From: Microlunatus speluncae
GTDB lineage: Bacteria; Actinomycetota; Actinomycetes; Propionibacteriales; Propionibacteriaceae
Length of the DNA stretch: 64,000 bases
Assembly (NCBI RefSeq): GCF_009299835.1
Contig: NZ_VKCZ01000020.1
Coordinates: forward strand, 682,001-746,000
Direction of reading: 5' to 3'
This document shows, in pieces, positions 1 to 8,541 of this stretch (position 1 is the stretch's first letter; each line of letters opens with the position of its first letter). The notes under the pieces are model-generated. The model was not told the DNA's origin, did no database searches, and saw nothing but the letters and a program-made list of their open reading frames with translations. A program made the position numbers and the translations under genes.

Positions 1-281
1 TGGTCACCTGCATCCTCGGCGTCTTCTACGGCAACACCGTCGTCAACCGAAACGACGTGGCGGACCAGGCGACGACGGTCGACGGCCACGACGCCTGGCT
101 GATCGAATCCAAGCTGACGTTCGATCTGGCCGGTGTCCGGGCCAAGGGCGAGTTGCTGATCGTCACGGTGGTCGACGTCGGCGAGGGCGAAGCCGGCCTG
201 TTCTACGCCTCCATCCCCGATACCACCCCCGAGCTCGTACCCCCGGCCCGTAAGGCCCTAGCCGACCTCCGCATCACCTGA
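1..281 (+). CDS. C-terminal part of a probable membrane-anchored protein
   Basis: An open frame runs in from the left edge (first full codon at base 3) and ends at the TGA at 279-281, giving 92 visible residues. The visible part begins with a hydrophobic stretch (VTCILGVFYG) that looks like the end of a transmembrane helix, followed by a soluble domain of about 75 residues with alternating beta-strand-like segments and no cysteine-based or catalytic motif I recognise. The upstream part is outside the window, so neither length nor function can be given. The gene stops 3 bases before a 54-bp palindrome. Confidence 0.55.
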   Translation, partial: VTCILGVFYGNTVVNRNDVADQATTVDGHDAWLIESKLTFDLAGVRAKGELLIVTVVDVGEGEAGLFYASIPDTTPELVPPARKALADLRIT

Positions 282-284
282 ATC

Positions 285-338
285 CCGAGTTGTCAGAACT
301 GAGTTGTGTCCCGGCACAACTCAGTTCTGACAAGTCGG
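285..338. repeat. 54-bp palindromic element, copy 1
   Basis: The arms start CCGAGTTGTCAGAACTGAG and close with CTCAGTTCTGACAAGTCGG around a centre TTGTGTCCCGGCACAA. It fills the space between the preceding stop codon and the start of the methyltransferase gene, so it could act as a hairpin terminator or in the 5' leader. See the findings for the family. Confidence 0.9.
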
Positions 339-343
339 CGAGA

Positions 344-979
344 ATGCGGGGCGTGACGGAGGATTTCACGGATTCGCCGGGGGTTGGGCCGCATCCGGAG
401 CCATGGCCGGACGACCCACGGCTGGATCCGGAGCTGCTGGCCGCGGGCGATCGGCGCAACGTGATCGACCGCTACCGCTACTGGCGGCTGGACGCGATCG
501 TGGCCGACCTTGATCAACAGCGGCACCCGCTGCGGGTGGCGATCCAGAACTGGGAGCACGACTTCAACATCGGCTCGATCGTCCGCACCGCGAACGCGTT
601 CAACGTCGCCGGGGTGCACATCGTCGGCCGGCGACGCTGGAACCGCCGCGGCGCGATGGTCACCGACCGCTATCTCACCGTCGAGCACCACGCCGGAGTC
701 GGCGAGCTGGCGGAGCGGATGACGGAGCTGGACACGACCATGATCGGCGTCGACAACCTGCCCGGATCCACGCCGCTGGAGCGGACCGAGCTGCCGGAAC
801 GGGCCTGCCTGGTCTTCGGTTCGGAGGGGCCGGGCCTGACCGAGGAGATGATCACCGCCTGCAGCGGACTGGTCGCGATCACCCAGTTCGGCTCGACCCG
901 GTCGATCAACGCCGGCGCGGCCGCCGCGATCGCCATGTATCACTGGTCCCTGCGCTGGGCCGCGCCCTCGTCGTCGTGA
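344..979 (+). CDS. SpoU/TrmH-family RNA 2'-O-methyltransferase
   Basis: Predicted to transfer a methyl group from S-adenosylmethionine to a ribose 2'-OH of rRNA or tRNA in the cytoplasm. The 211-residue protein shows the three SpoU motifs: NIGSIVRTANAF (residues 75-86), LVFGSEGPGL (156-165) and ITQFGSTRSINAGAA (179-193), which form the trefoil-knot cofactor site. A longer open frame begins at 290, but its first 18 codons are the palindromic element, so I take the ATG at 344 (GTG at 353 is possible). There is no N-terminal substrate-binding domain of the L30e type, so this is a compact member whose target RNA cannot be named. It is not clearly in an operon. Confidence 0.85.
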   Translation: MRGVTEDFTDSPGVGPHPEPWPDDPRLDPELLAAGDRRNVIDRYRYWRLDAIVADLDQQRHPLRVAIQNWEHDFNIGSIVRTANAFNVAGVHIVGRRRWNRRGAMVTDRYLTVEHHAGVGELAERMTELDTTMIGVDNLPGSTPLERTELPERACLVFGSEGPGLTEEMITACSGLVAITQFGSTRSINAGAAAAIAMYHWSLRWAAPSSS

Positions 980-1106
980 CCCGACCCCGGGCGTAGTCGG
1001 TCGGCGAGCCTCCCGAGATCCGGGTGGAAAAGTTCCGCCGGATCGTTGTCGATTTCTCCCGGCGGCGTACGTGGAGCAGGTGTCAGAATCAATCGCACCC
1101 GCTCAC

Positions 1107-1112
1107 GGGAGG
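1107..1112 (+). promoter_or_regulatory. Shine-Dalgarno sequence deciding the DGPF gene start
   Basis: GGGAGG lies 6 bases before the ATG at 1119 and selects that start over upstream in-frame codons. A TGTCGA at 1047-1052 resembles the -35 element reported for ECF42 sigma factors, but I see no convincing matching -10, so autoregulation is only a suggestion. Confidence 0.6.
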
Positions 1113-1118
1113 ATCATC

Positions 1119-1478
1119 ATGAAGTACGTCCTGATGTACAGCAACCGGCCGGATCTCGACGAAGCGGTCCCGGCCGAACGCCAGCAGGAGGTCTATCAGG
1201 CCATCTACGGCTGGTTCGAGAAGCACGGTGCCGTGTTCACGGATTCCGGCGCCGAACTGCAGGGCCCGGAGACCGGGACCACGGTGAAGTCCAGCGGCAA
1301 CGGCAGTGCGCCGCTGGTGGTCGACGGGCCCTTCATCGAGGGCAAGGAGAACATCGGTGGGTTCTCCGTCATCGACGTGCCGGACCTGGACACCGCGATC
1401 GCCATGGTGAAGGAATGGCCGAGCCTCGGCTTCCCCGGTGTGGCGGTGGAGATCCGGCCGATCGTCGATCGCATGTGA
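1119..1478 (+). CDS. YCII-related DGPF-motif protein
   Basis: A 119-residue single-domain protein of the YCII-related (YciI-like) ferredoxin-like fold. It contains the family's DGPF motif at residues 69-72 (VVDGPFIEGKENIGGF) and a C-terminal beta-alpha-beta unit (FSVIDVPDLDTAIAMVKEWP). Such DGPF proteins are the usual genomic partners of ECF42 sigma factors, and one follows here after 8 bases, so the two are almost certainly cotranscribed. The biochemical role of DGPF proteins is not established; YciI-type folds have been suggested to be enzymes or small-molecule binders. Two more members lie at 16.3-17.2 kb. Confidence 0.85.
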   Translation: MKYVLMYSNRPDLDEAVPAERQQEVYQAIYGWFEKHGAVFTDSGAELQGPETGTTVKSSGNGSAPLVVDGPFIEGKENIGGFSVIDVPDLDTAIAMVKEWPSLGFPGVAVEIRPIVDRM

Positions 1479-1486
1479 GGTCGGCC

Positions 1487-2722
1487 GTGCCCGACCCCGA
1501 TCCCGATCGGGTCGCGGACGTCGAGCTGGCCCGGCTGGTCCGGGCGGAGTCGGGTCTGATCGTCGCCCAGTTGCACCGCCGCCTCGGTGATTTCGATTGT
1601 GCCGAGGAGGCGGTGCAGCTCGCGATCACCGACGCGCTGCGCTCCTGGCGGCGCACCGGTCCGCCGCCCAACCCGGGTGGCTGGCTGGCCACGACCGCCC
1701 GGCGGCGGGCAATCGATCTGTTGCGCCGGAAGGCCCGGGAGCAACGGCTGATCGACGATCTCGGTGTCGACGAACCGATCGAGTCCCTCTTGCTCGAGCC
1801 CTCGCCGGCCGAGCACCCGGACGAGCGGCTGCCGATGCTGTTCGCCTGTTGCCATCCGGCGCTCAACGTCGAGGCCCGGATCGCCCTGACCCTGCGCGCG
1901 GTGGTCGGCCTGACCACCGACCGGATCGCGCGCTCGTTCCTGGTGTCCACCGCGACGATGGCGCAGCGGCTGGTCCGGGCCAAGCGCAAGATCACCGTGG
2001 CCGGGATCTCATTCGGCATCCCGGACCATGATCAACTCTCGTCCCGGCTGGACGACGTGCTGACCGTGGTCGCGGTGGCCTACAACGAGAGTTATCTGAG
2101 CACCGATGATCAAGGTCTGGCCGGCGACATGTTGTGGCTGGCGGAGCTGGTCGCCCGCGAGCTCGTGGACCAGCCGGAGGCCTGGGGGCTGCTGGCCCTG
2201 CTCACGTTGCAGCAGGCCCGGTCGGCGACCAGGTTCGACGCCGAGGGCCGGCTGGTGCTGCTGTCCGATCAGGACCGGGGGCGCTGGGATCGGGCCATGA
2301 TCGACAAGGCGGAGCGGATCCTTGACCTGGCCGCGCATGCCCGCCGGCCGGGTCGCTTCCAGTTGCAGGCGGCGATCGCGGCCTGCCATGCGGTCGCGCC
2401 GTCCTGGCCGGAGACCGACTGGCTGCAGATCGTCACCCTCTACGACCTGCTGTTGCGGCACGACCCGTCGCCGGTGATCCGGCTCAACCACGCCGTCGCC
2501 CTGAGCGAACTGTCCGGTCCTGGCACCGCCCTGACCGAGGTCGACCGACTGGCCGACCGGCTCGACGAGTACTACCTGATGCATGCCGTCCGCGGCCGCC
2601 TGCTGCACCGGCTCGGCCGGCACGACGAGGGCGTCGCGGCCAATCGCCGGGCCCTCCACCTGGCCGTCAACCCCGTCGAGCAGGAACTGCTGCGCGCCCG
2701 GCTGGCCGAGTTCGACGTCTGA
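1487..2722 (+). CDS. ECF42-like RNA polymerase sigma factor with C-terminal extension
   Basis: A 411-residue extracytoplasmic-function sigma factor. Region 2 covers roughly residues 15-85 (LGDFDCAEEAVQLAITDAL, then WLATTARRRAIDLLRR), region 4 roughly 115-170 (ALTLRAVVGLTTDRIARSF and MAQRLVRAKRKI). A long C-terminal extension of about 230 residues follows (DUF6596-type, helical TPR-like, with WPETDWLQIVTLYDLLL). This layout and the upstream DGPF gene are the hallmarks of group ECF42, which has no anti-sigma factor; the extension is thought to control activity. The GTG at 1487 is the first start after the DGPF stop. A longer open frame from 1046 is only the DGPF gene read out of frame. Confidence 0.88.
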   Translation: MPDPDPDRVADVELARLVRAESGLIVAQLHRRLGDFDCAEEAVQLAITDALRSWRRTGPPPNPGGWLATTARRRAIDLLRRKAREQRLIDDLGVDEPIESLLLEPSPAEHPDERLPMLFACCHPALNVEARIALTLRAVVGLTTDRIARSFLVSTATMAQRLVRAKRKITVAGISFGIPDHDQLSSRLDDVLTVVAVAYNESYLSTDDQGLAGDMLWLAELVARELVDQPEAWGLLALLTLQQARSATRFDAEGRLVLLSDQDRGRWDRAMIDKAERILDLAAHARRPGRFQLQAAIAACHAVAPSWPETDWLQIVTLYDLLLRHDPSPVIRLNHAVALSELSGPGTALTEVDRLADRLDEYYLMHAVRGRLLHRLGRHDEGVAANRRALHLAVNPVEQELLRARLAEFDV

Positions 2723-2741
2723 GGCGGGCCGGTGCCCGGAG

Positions 2742-2766
2742 CGTTCGTTCCCTGAGACCTGTCGAC
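2742..2766 (+). repeat. REP-like element, degenerate
   Basis: Matches the window's second repeat family (core GTTCCCTGAGCCTGTCGAAG) with changes at the 3' end (GTTCCCTGAGACCTGTCGAC). It lies 19 bases after the sigma factor stop and marks the left edge of a gene-free block. Confidence 0.65.
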
Positions 2767-3042
2767 CGAGCCCAGTCCGACTGCCGGTGTGCGCCGAGTG
2801 GACTGTGTGGCCAACCTCAGGTCAGGACTCCGCGGCCAAATCGTCCACTCGAGGAGTGCGGTAACGCCGATGTCCGGAATCGACCCGACGTCGCCAGAAA
2901 CTGACCGAGATCGCGCAGATTCAGTGACGTCGGGTCGATTCCGGTCACGCGGCCCGAACCACTACGACCCAAGCCGCGCACCCAATCCCAGCCCGGCCGC
3001 GAGATCTGGCCGATCATGCCAATCCGCCCGTACTGGTCGCGT
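2767..3042. other. Gene-free block with two inverted repeats
   Basis: The 643 bases between the sigma factor and the GntR gene carry no credible gene. They hold a 9-bp inverted repeat (2795-2803 with 2843-2851) and a perfect 19-bp inverted repeat, 2874-2892 (CCGGAATCGACCCGACGTC) with 2926-2944, separated by 33 bases. The block is bounded by REP-like elements in opposite orientation, like the block at 43.3-43.7 kb. Confidence 0.75.
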
Positions 3043-3112
3043 TCTTTCCGGCCGCAGGCCGAACACAGAGAAGGGCGCCAACTGGCCTGCCCTTCGACAG
3101 GCTCAGGGAACG
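3043..3112 (-). repeat. Extended REP module
   Basis: Contains CTTTCCGGCCGCAGGCCGAA, a spacer of about 24 bases and the REP core in reverse (CCCTTCGACAGGCTCAGGGA, 3090-3109). The same extended module occurs at 43609-43688 and, inverted, at 43319-43402, which shows that the repeat unit is about 70-85 bp and not only the 22-bp core. Confidence 0.8.
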
Positions 3113-3307
3113 GACGCCCGCCGTCACGCGCCCACAGAGCCGAACAAGATCATCGGTGGATCCGAAGACCGCCCACCTGCGAGGTCCGCGAGATCATCCT
3201 GGTGGTCCGATCCGTGCCGAGCCTGATCAGGAGGCGCCGGGGTGACGTTGACGTGAACCTTGGGCGGGCCTGAGCCCGCCCTGCTTGTGGTGGCCGAAAC
3301 GTGTCCG

Positions 3308-3339
3308 TAATACTGGACTGGTATTGACTGGTCTACCAG
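3308..3339 (+). promoter_or_regulatory. Candidate GntR operator and promoter
   Basis: A 12-bp near-perfect palindrome CTGGTCTACCAG (3328-3339) resembles operators of HutC/DasR-type GntR regulators (TGGTCTAGACCA type). It is preceded by AATAC and GTATT half sites. TTGACT at 3324-3329 overlaps it and could be a -35 box, although the spacing to the start leaves little room. Autoregulation of the downstream GntR gene is likely. Confidence 0.5.
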
Positions 3340-3348
3340 AGGAGCACG

Positions 3349-3375
3349 ATGCGAGCGACCCGGTCATGGACGTGA
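3349..3375 (+). CDS. Possible 8-codon upstream ORF in the GntR leader
   Basis: The strongest Shine-Dalgarno in the region, GAGGAG at 3339-3344, points at ATG 3349, which opens a frame of only 8 residues (MRATRSWT) ending at TGA 3373-3375. The GntR start at 3366 lies inside this small frame, so translation of the two may be coupled. It could equally reflect a recent one-base change at the start of the regulator gene. Confidence 0.25.
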   Translation: MRATRSWT

Positions 3376-4175
3376 GGTCCCCCACGCAGGAGGCCGACGC
3401 GACCGGCATGCTGACCCCGGCCATGGACATCGGCCGCTACCGGATCGACCGGCCGATCGGGGCCGCGACCACCAAACGGGCTCAGGTGCGCGACATCCTG
3501 GAGCGGCTGATCGACGCCGAACTCCATCCGGGCGACGCGATCCCTTCGGAGCGGGCGCTGGTGGTCCGGCTGGGTGTCAGCCGGGTGACCGTGCGGCAGG
3601 CGATCGCCGATCTCGTCGAGGCCGGGGTGCTGGAACGGGTGCACGGCAAGGGCACCTATGTCACCGGGCCGCAGGTCGACTCGAGACTGCACCTGACCTC
3701 CTTCTCCCGGGAGATGCGGGACCGCGGTCTGATCCCGGCGACCGTGGTGCTGTCCGCCGCCGACGAACCGGCCGGCGACGACGTCGCGTACGCGCTGCGG
3801 ATCCGGCCCGGCCAGCCGGTGATCAGGGTCGAACGGCTGCGCACCGCCGACGGCACCCCGATGGCGTACGAGGTCGGCTACTACCCGGCCGCCCTCTTTC
3901 CCGGCCTGCTCAAGCGCGAACTCGGCACCCTCTACGACATCTTCGCCAGCGAGTACGGCGTCGTCGTCACCAGCGGCGAGCAGACAGTCCGGGCCGAATC
4001 GGCCGACGCCCACCAGGCCCGGATCCTCGGCATCGCCCGTCGCGCCCCACTGCTGGTCCAGGAGCGGGTCACCCACGCCGGCGACCGGGTGATCGAGCTG
4101 TCCACCTCCTGGTATCGGGCCGACCGCTACCGGATCCACATGGCGATCACCCCGCGCGGCGCCCGCGAGAACTGA
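3366..4175 (+). CDS. GntR-family (HutC/UTRA) transcriptional regulator
   Basis: A 269-residue DNA-binding repressor or activator. The winged helix-turn-helix spans about residues 38-100 (SERALVVRLGVSRVTVRQAI, then GVLERVHGKGTYV), and a UTRA effector domain about 110-260 (HLTSFSREMRDRGLIPATVV onwards, RVERLRTADGTPMAYEVGYY). UTRA domains bind small effectors, commonly sugar phosphates or amino sugars. The ATG at 3366 gives the best length; a TTG at 3285 would add 27 residues unrelated to the family. The palindrome at 3328-3339 suggests autoregulation. The secreted sialidase-like gene follows, so control of host- or polymer-glycan use is plausible but unproven. Confidence 0.85.
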   Translation: MDVRSPTQEADATGMLTPAMDIGRYRIDRPIGAATTKRAQVRDILERLIDAELHPGDAIPSERALVVRLGVSRVTVRQAIADLVEAGVLERVHGKGTYVTGPQVDSRLHLTSFSREMRDRGLIPATVVLSAADEPAGDDVAYALRIRPGQPVIRVERLRTADGTPMAYEVGYYPAALFPGLLKRELGTLYDIFASEYGVVVTSGEQTVRAESADAHQARILGIARRAPLLVQERVTHAGDRVIELSTSWYRADRYRIHMAITPRGAREN

Positions 4176-4272
4176 TCATCGTTCCAGGGGAGCGAAACAC
4201 CCGTATCCCACCGTGTCTTTAACGTTGTAACGTGTCCTCAGCCTGATCCAGGCCCACGAGAGGATGCCAACG

Positions 4273-5454
4273 ATGACACCCCGCCCGACCTTGATCATCC
4301 TGTTCACCGCCCTGCTGGCGCTGGCCTTCGGCCCGGCCCTGCCGGCGGCTGCGGAACCGGCTGCCGGCCCGGAGACGCTGGCCACCGGAACCCCGCTCTA
4401 CAACGCGACCAGCATGTATCCGCGCGCGATCCGGCTGCAGCACGGCGACGCGGCCGGCCAGATCCTGGCCAGCGCAACTACGTTCACGGCGCGCGGCGGG
4501 GAGGTGGCGATCTTCCGCAGCACCGACGATGGCGCCAGCTTCAAGCACGTCACGCTGATCCCGGCGGCGCAGGGATTCGGCAAGCCCGGCCTGTGCTGCG
4601 GGTCGATCTTCGAGCTGCCGCGGGCCGCCGCCGGGATGCCGAAGGGCACGCTGCTCTGGTCCGGCACGATGGGTCAGGAGGCCCGGCCGATGCGGACCGG
4701 CCTCGACGTCTGGCGCAGCGACGACGCCGGCGACACCTGGCGCCGTCTCGGCACGATCACCACGTCGACCCACGACGGCGGCACCTGGGAGCCGGAGTTC
4801 TCGGTCGACGCCGGCGGCCGGCTCGCCGTCTACTTCGCCGAGGAGACCGCCGACCATCCGCGGGACCAGCGGCTGGCCCGGATGACCACCAAGGACGGCG
4901 TGACCTGGGGCAGTAAGCGGTATGTCGTCGAGACCCAGCCCGGCCTCGGCCGCGCCGGGATGCCCAACGTCCGCAAGCTGCCGAACGGCAACTACCTGAT
5001 GGTGTACGAGATCTGCGGCGCACCGGGCCAGTACGACTGCGCCGTCTACACCCGCCTGTCGCCGGACGGCAGCCGCTGGGGCGATCCGTACGGCGGGCAT
5101 CACCGAGTGGTCAGCACGAAGGGCAACTACTTGGTGGCGGCGCCGACCTTCACCTGGGCTCCGGACGGGACCCGGGACGGCCGGCTGGTGGTCGTGGCCC
5201 AGCAACTCAAGAACCCAGACGGCACGCCGGCCGCCGGAAACGGCAGCACCCTGTTCGTCTCCGACGGCAATCCGGTCCGGCCGTGGCGCGAGGTCCCGGC
5301 TCCCGTCGCGGTGCCGGACCCGTTCACCCATCCCTGCCCCAACTATTCCTCGACCCTGCTGCCCGTCGGCTCGGCCGGGTCCGTCCTGGAGATCGCTACC
5401 GACTTCGTCGGCGGTGACTGCCGCGCCTTCTTCGCGACCGGCCCGACCGGATGA
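4273..5454 (+). CDS. Secreted sialidase-like BNR/Asp-box glycosidase
   Basis: A 393-residue exported protein with an N-terminal signal peptide (hydrophobic TLIILFTALLALAFGP, cleavage near LPAAAEP). It forms a probable six-bladed beta-propeller: four Asp-box motifs are visible, RSTDDGASF, RSDDAGDTW, TKDGVTW and SPDGSRW. An early arginine in YPRAIRL and GGTWEPEF fit sialidase or GH93-like propellers. I would call it an exo-acting glycosidase of unknown substrate. GAGAGG at 4258-4263 is well spaced for ATG 4273; ATG 4264 touches it and is less likely. Confidence 0.75.
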   Translation: MTPRPTLIILFTALLALAFGPALPAAAEPAAGPETLATGTPLYNATSMYPRAIRLQHGDAAGQILASATTFTARGGEVAIFRSTDDGASFKHVTLIPAAQGFGKPGLCCGSIFELPRAAAGMPKGTLLWSGTMGQEARPMRTGLDVWRSDDAGDTWRRLGTITTSTHDGGTWEPEFSVDAGGRLAVYFAEETADHPRDQRLARMTTKDGVTWGSKRYVVETQPGLGRAGMPNVRKLPNGNYLMVYEICGAPGQYDCAVYTRLSPDGSRWGDPYGGHHRVVSTKGNYLVAAPTFTWAPDGTRDGRLVVVAQQLKNPDGTPAAGNGSTLFVSDGNPVRPWREVPAPVAVPDPFTHPCPNYSSTLLPVGSAGSVLEIATDFVGGDCRAFFATGPTG

Positions 5455-5486
5455 TGTCGCCGATCTGACGATGGTTGGCCGGAGTT

Positions 5487-5501
5487 GCCGTTTCCAACGG
5501 C
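5487..5501. other. Short hairpin after the propeller gene
   Basis: GCCGTT and AACGGC separated by TCC form a 6-bp stem with a 3-base loop, 33 bases after the stop at 5454. It lacks a T-tract, so it is at best a weak terminator. Confidence 0.35.
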
Positions 5502-5552
5502 GGATCACCCAACGAGTGTCAGATCTGCGACACCCGCTGTCAGAATGTCCGG

Positions 5553-6086
5553 ATGACCGAAAGCAGCGTCGAGGCGCTCGCCGTCCCCTATGACACGCAG
5601 GCCGCGGACGAACGGGTGGCCCGGCGCCGCCAGCAGCTCCGGATGCGGCTGATCAGTCTCGGCATCACCGTGGTGGTCATGATCGTCTTCTACCTGTGGC
5701 AGGGGCGGTCGATGAGCGGCGGCCTGTTCATCGCCGGCTATGTCCTGGTCTTCGCGGTGGCGCTCGGCTGGCTCGCCTTCTGCTGGATCGGCCTGCGGAT
5801 CGCCCGGCAGGAACGCGCCGAAGTCGGTCAGGGCACCGCGCTGCGGATCGACCGGGTCGGGGTCGAGCTTGCCGGCACCTTCGCGGCCTGGCCGCAGATC
5901 GTCGGGCTGGCCGCGGTCAAGGGCGGCTTCCTGCGGGCCGAGCGGTTGCAGCTGAACCGGACCGACGGCGAGCCGGTGTCGGTGGCGTTCGAGGCCATGC
6001 CGGTCCGGCCGGCGACCATCGACCAGACTGCCCGGGCCTACTCGGCCGGCCGGCACGGCGTCGACCTCTCCGAGCTCGAAAGCTGA
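5553..6086 (+). CDS. Small two-helix membrane protein of unknown function
   Basis: 177 residues with two adjacent transmembrane segments, about residues 30-50 (LISLGITVVVMIVFYLW) and 58-80 (GLFIAGYVLVFAVALGWLAF), followed by a cytoplasmic domain of about 90 residues (RIDRVGVELAGTFAAWPQIVGLAAVKG) that resembles PH-like or DUF-type membrane-associated domains. No catalytic motif is visible. ATG 5553 is used because codons upstream are not protein-like. It is followed by a REP-like element and then fba, and appears to be a single-gene unit. Confidence 0.65.
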   Translation: MTESSVEALAVPYDTQAADERVARRRQQLRMRLISLGITVVVMIVFYLWQGRSMSGGLFIAGYVLVFAVALGWLAFCWIGLRIARQERAEVGQGTALRIDRVGVELAGTFAAWPQIVGLAAVKGGFLRAERLQLNRTDGEPVSVAFEAMPVRPATIDQTARAYSAGRHGVDLSELES

Positions 6087-6105
6087 GCGCATTCGCGGGA
6101 GTTTC

Positions 6106-6126
6106 GCCTGAGCCTGTCGAAGGACC
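6106..6126 (+). repeat. REP-like element, degenerate
   Basis: GCCTGAGCCTGTCGAAGGACC matches the REP core without the usual GTTCC start and with ACC in place of GCA at the end. It lies between a membrane-protein gene and fba. Confidence 0.6.
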
Positions 6127-6212
6127 ACCAGGGGCACCGGTATGGAACGGGCCGGGTCGGCTCTGACAGACTGCGGGCTGATAGCACACGTACGGCTAGA
6201 AAGTGGTGACCG

Positions 6213-7238
<1,026 letters not shown>

Positions 7239-7259
7239 CCCGCACCCCCTGCCTTTTCG

Positions 7260-7313
7260 CCGACTTGTCAGAACTGAGTTGTGTCATGGCACAACTCAGT
7301 TCTGACAAGTCGG
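7260..7313. repeat. 54-bp palindromic element, copy 2
   Basis: Perfect arms of 26 bases if two flanking bases on each side are included (7258-7315), centre TCAT. It sits between fba and the convergent AraC gene and so could serve as a bidirectional terminator. The AraC stop codon follows 2 bases later. Confidence 0.92.
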
Positions 7314-7316
7314 CGT

Positions 7317-8288
7317 TTAGTCGTTGCGGAGGGTGTGGCTGGGGGCGATTCCGTAGGTCGAGCGGTAGAGGGCGGAGAACTGGCTCGGATGGGGAAAGCC
7401 CCAGTGGGCCGCGATGGCGGTGACGGTGGTCTGCGTCGGGTCGGCCGCCTTCAGTTCGCGGTGGGCCTGATCGAGTCGGGCCCGGCGCAGGTAGGTCATC
7501 GGCGAGATTCCGTAGTGCCGGCGAAAGGCGTATTGCAGGGCCCGGATCGTGACGTGCGCCGTGGCGGCGATGTCGGACGCGCTGATGTCCTCGCCGAGAT
7601 GGCTGTCGATGTAGCCGACCGCGCGCCGGATCACTCCGGAGTTGATGTCGGCCCGATCGTGGCGCGGCGGCGGGGTGTCGGACCAGGTCGTGTTCGGGAA
7701 GCAGGCCAGTGCGGCGGCCGCGATCATGCGACTCAGCTCGCCCAATAAGAGAGATCCGGGATCAGGTTCCGGACCATTCAGCGTCGTTTCGGTCAGCGCG
7801 ATCGCTCCGGTGAGCACCGACGCGGCGACCGGATCGGCGGGATCCAGATCGAGAAATTGCGGTGGATCGAAATCGCCGGCCACGGCGGCGAGATCCTGCC
7901 GATTGATCTCCACCCATTCAAGATCAACATCGTCCGTCCGACCTCGACAGGCGACGTCCGGGTCGGCGGTGAGGAAGCAGTCGTTTTTCCTGTAATAGTT
8001 GTTGTTCTGGCCATTGATCAACTCGCGGCCGAAGCCGCCGTTGATCACTCGGCCGATCAGTAAGCGTCGATCACCGTCGGTCGTGCTGGTGATCGACGAC
8101 GTGTGGCTCATTCGGGCCAGAAAGAATCGGCCGCGACTCCAGACCGCGTCCCGGAAGGTGAACTCCGCCGGATTTCCGATCAGCTCGATGCGGGCGTCCA
8201 CGTAAAGGTCGCGCAGGTAGTGCCTGACCTCGTCGACATTCGTCGTCTCGTATCGCGTCGGTTGGGCGATCTCCCCCGTGCTCACCAT
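7317..8288 (-). CDS. AraC-family transcriptional regulator
   Basis: 323 residues. The C-terminal 100 residues hold two helix-turn-helix motifs of the AraC/XylS type (ISASDIAATAHVTIRALQYA and TVTAIAAHWGFPHPSQFSAL, ending YRSTYGIAPSHTLR). The N-terminal 200 residues are a poorly conserved effector or oligomerisation domain. GGGGGAG lies 8 bases before the ATG at 8288, which sets the start; the open frame upstream is the reverse of the secreted-protein gene. It is divergent from the secreted repeat-protein pair, separated by 253 bases, and so is a candidate regulator of them. Confidence 0.88.
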   Translation of the reverse strand: MVSTGEIAQPTRYETTNVDEVRHYLRDLYVDARIELIGNPAEFTFRDAVWSRGRFFLARMSHTSSITSTTDGDRRLLIGRVINGGFGRELINGQNNNYYRKNDCFLTADPDVACRGRTDDVDLEWVEINRQDLAAVAGDFDPPQFLDLDPADPVAASVLTGAIALTETTLNGPEPDPGSLLLGELSRMIAAAALACFPNTTWSDTPPPRHDRADINSGVIRRAVGYIDSHLGEDISASDIAATAHVTIRALQYAFRRHYGISPMTYLRRARLDQAHRELKAADPTQTTVTAIAAHWGFPHPSQFSALYRSTYGIAPSHTLRND

Positions 8289-8541
8289 GCCTACATCTCC
8301 CCCGTGAGTGCAGAAACTTGTCTCGACTCGCCGGCGTGCTGGAGCCGAACCTTGCTCGGGAACCGAACGTGACCAGTCGCCTGGAGCGAGCCAGGAATGG
8401 CACCACGGGGGTGGCAGCGCCTCGTGGGTACGAAGATACGCCGGATTTCGTTTTCCTGCTAAGGAACTTCGCGAATGATGCTGCCCGGGATGTTGCCACC
8501 GTGATCGACTCGGGCTTGTGACTTGGGGGCGCGCTGATGTC

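Noticed and set aside
290..343. N-terminal extension of the RNA methyltransferase
   Set aside because: Those 18 codons are a 54-bp palindrome found at unrelated places, and no ribosome site precedes 290. Unlike the GH32 case there is no need to translate it.
1046..1486. Long 5' extension of the first sigma factor frame
   Set aside because: The extension is the DGPF gene out of frame; the true start is the GTG at 1487 after its stop.
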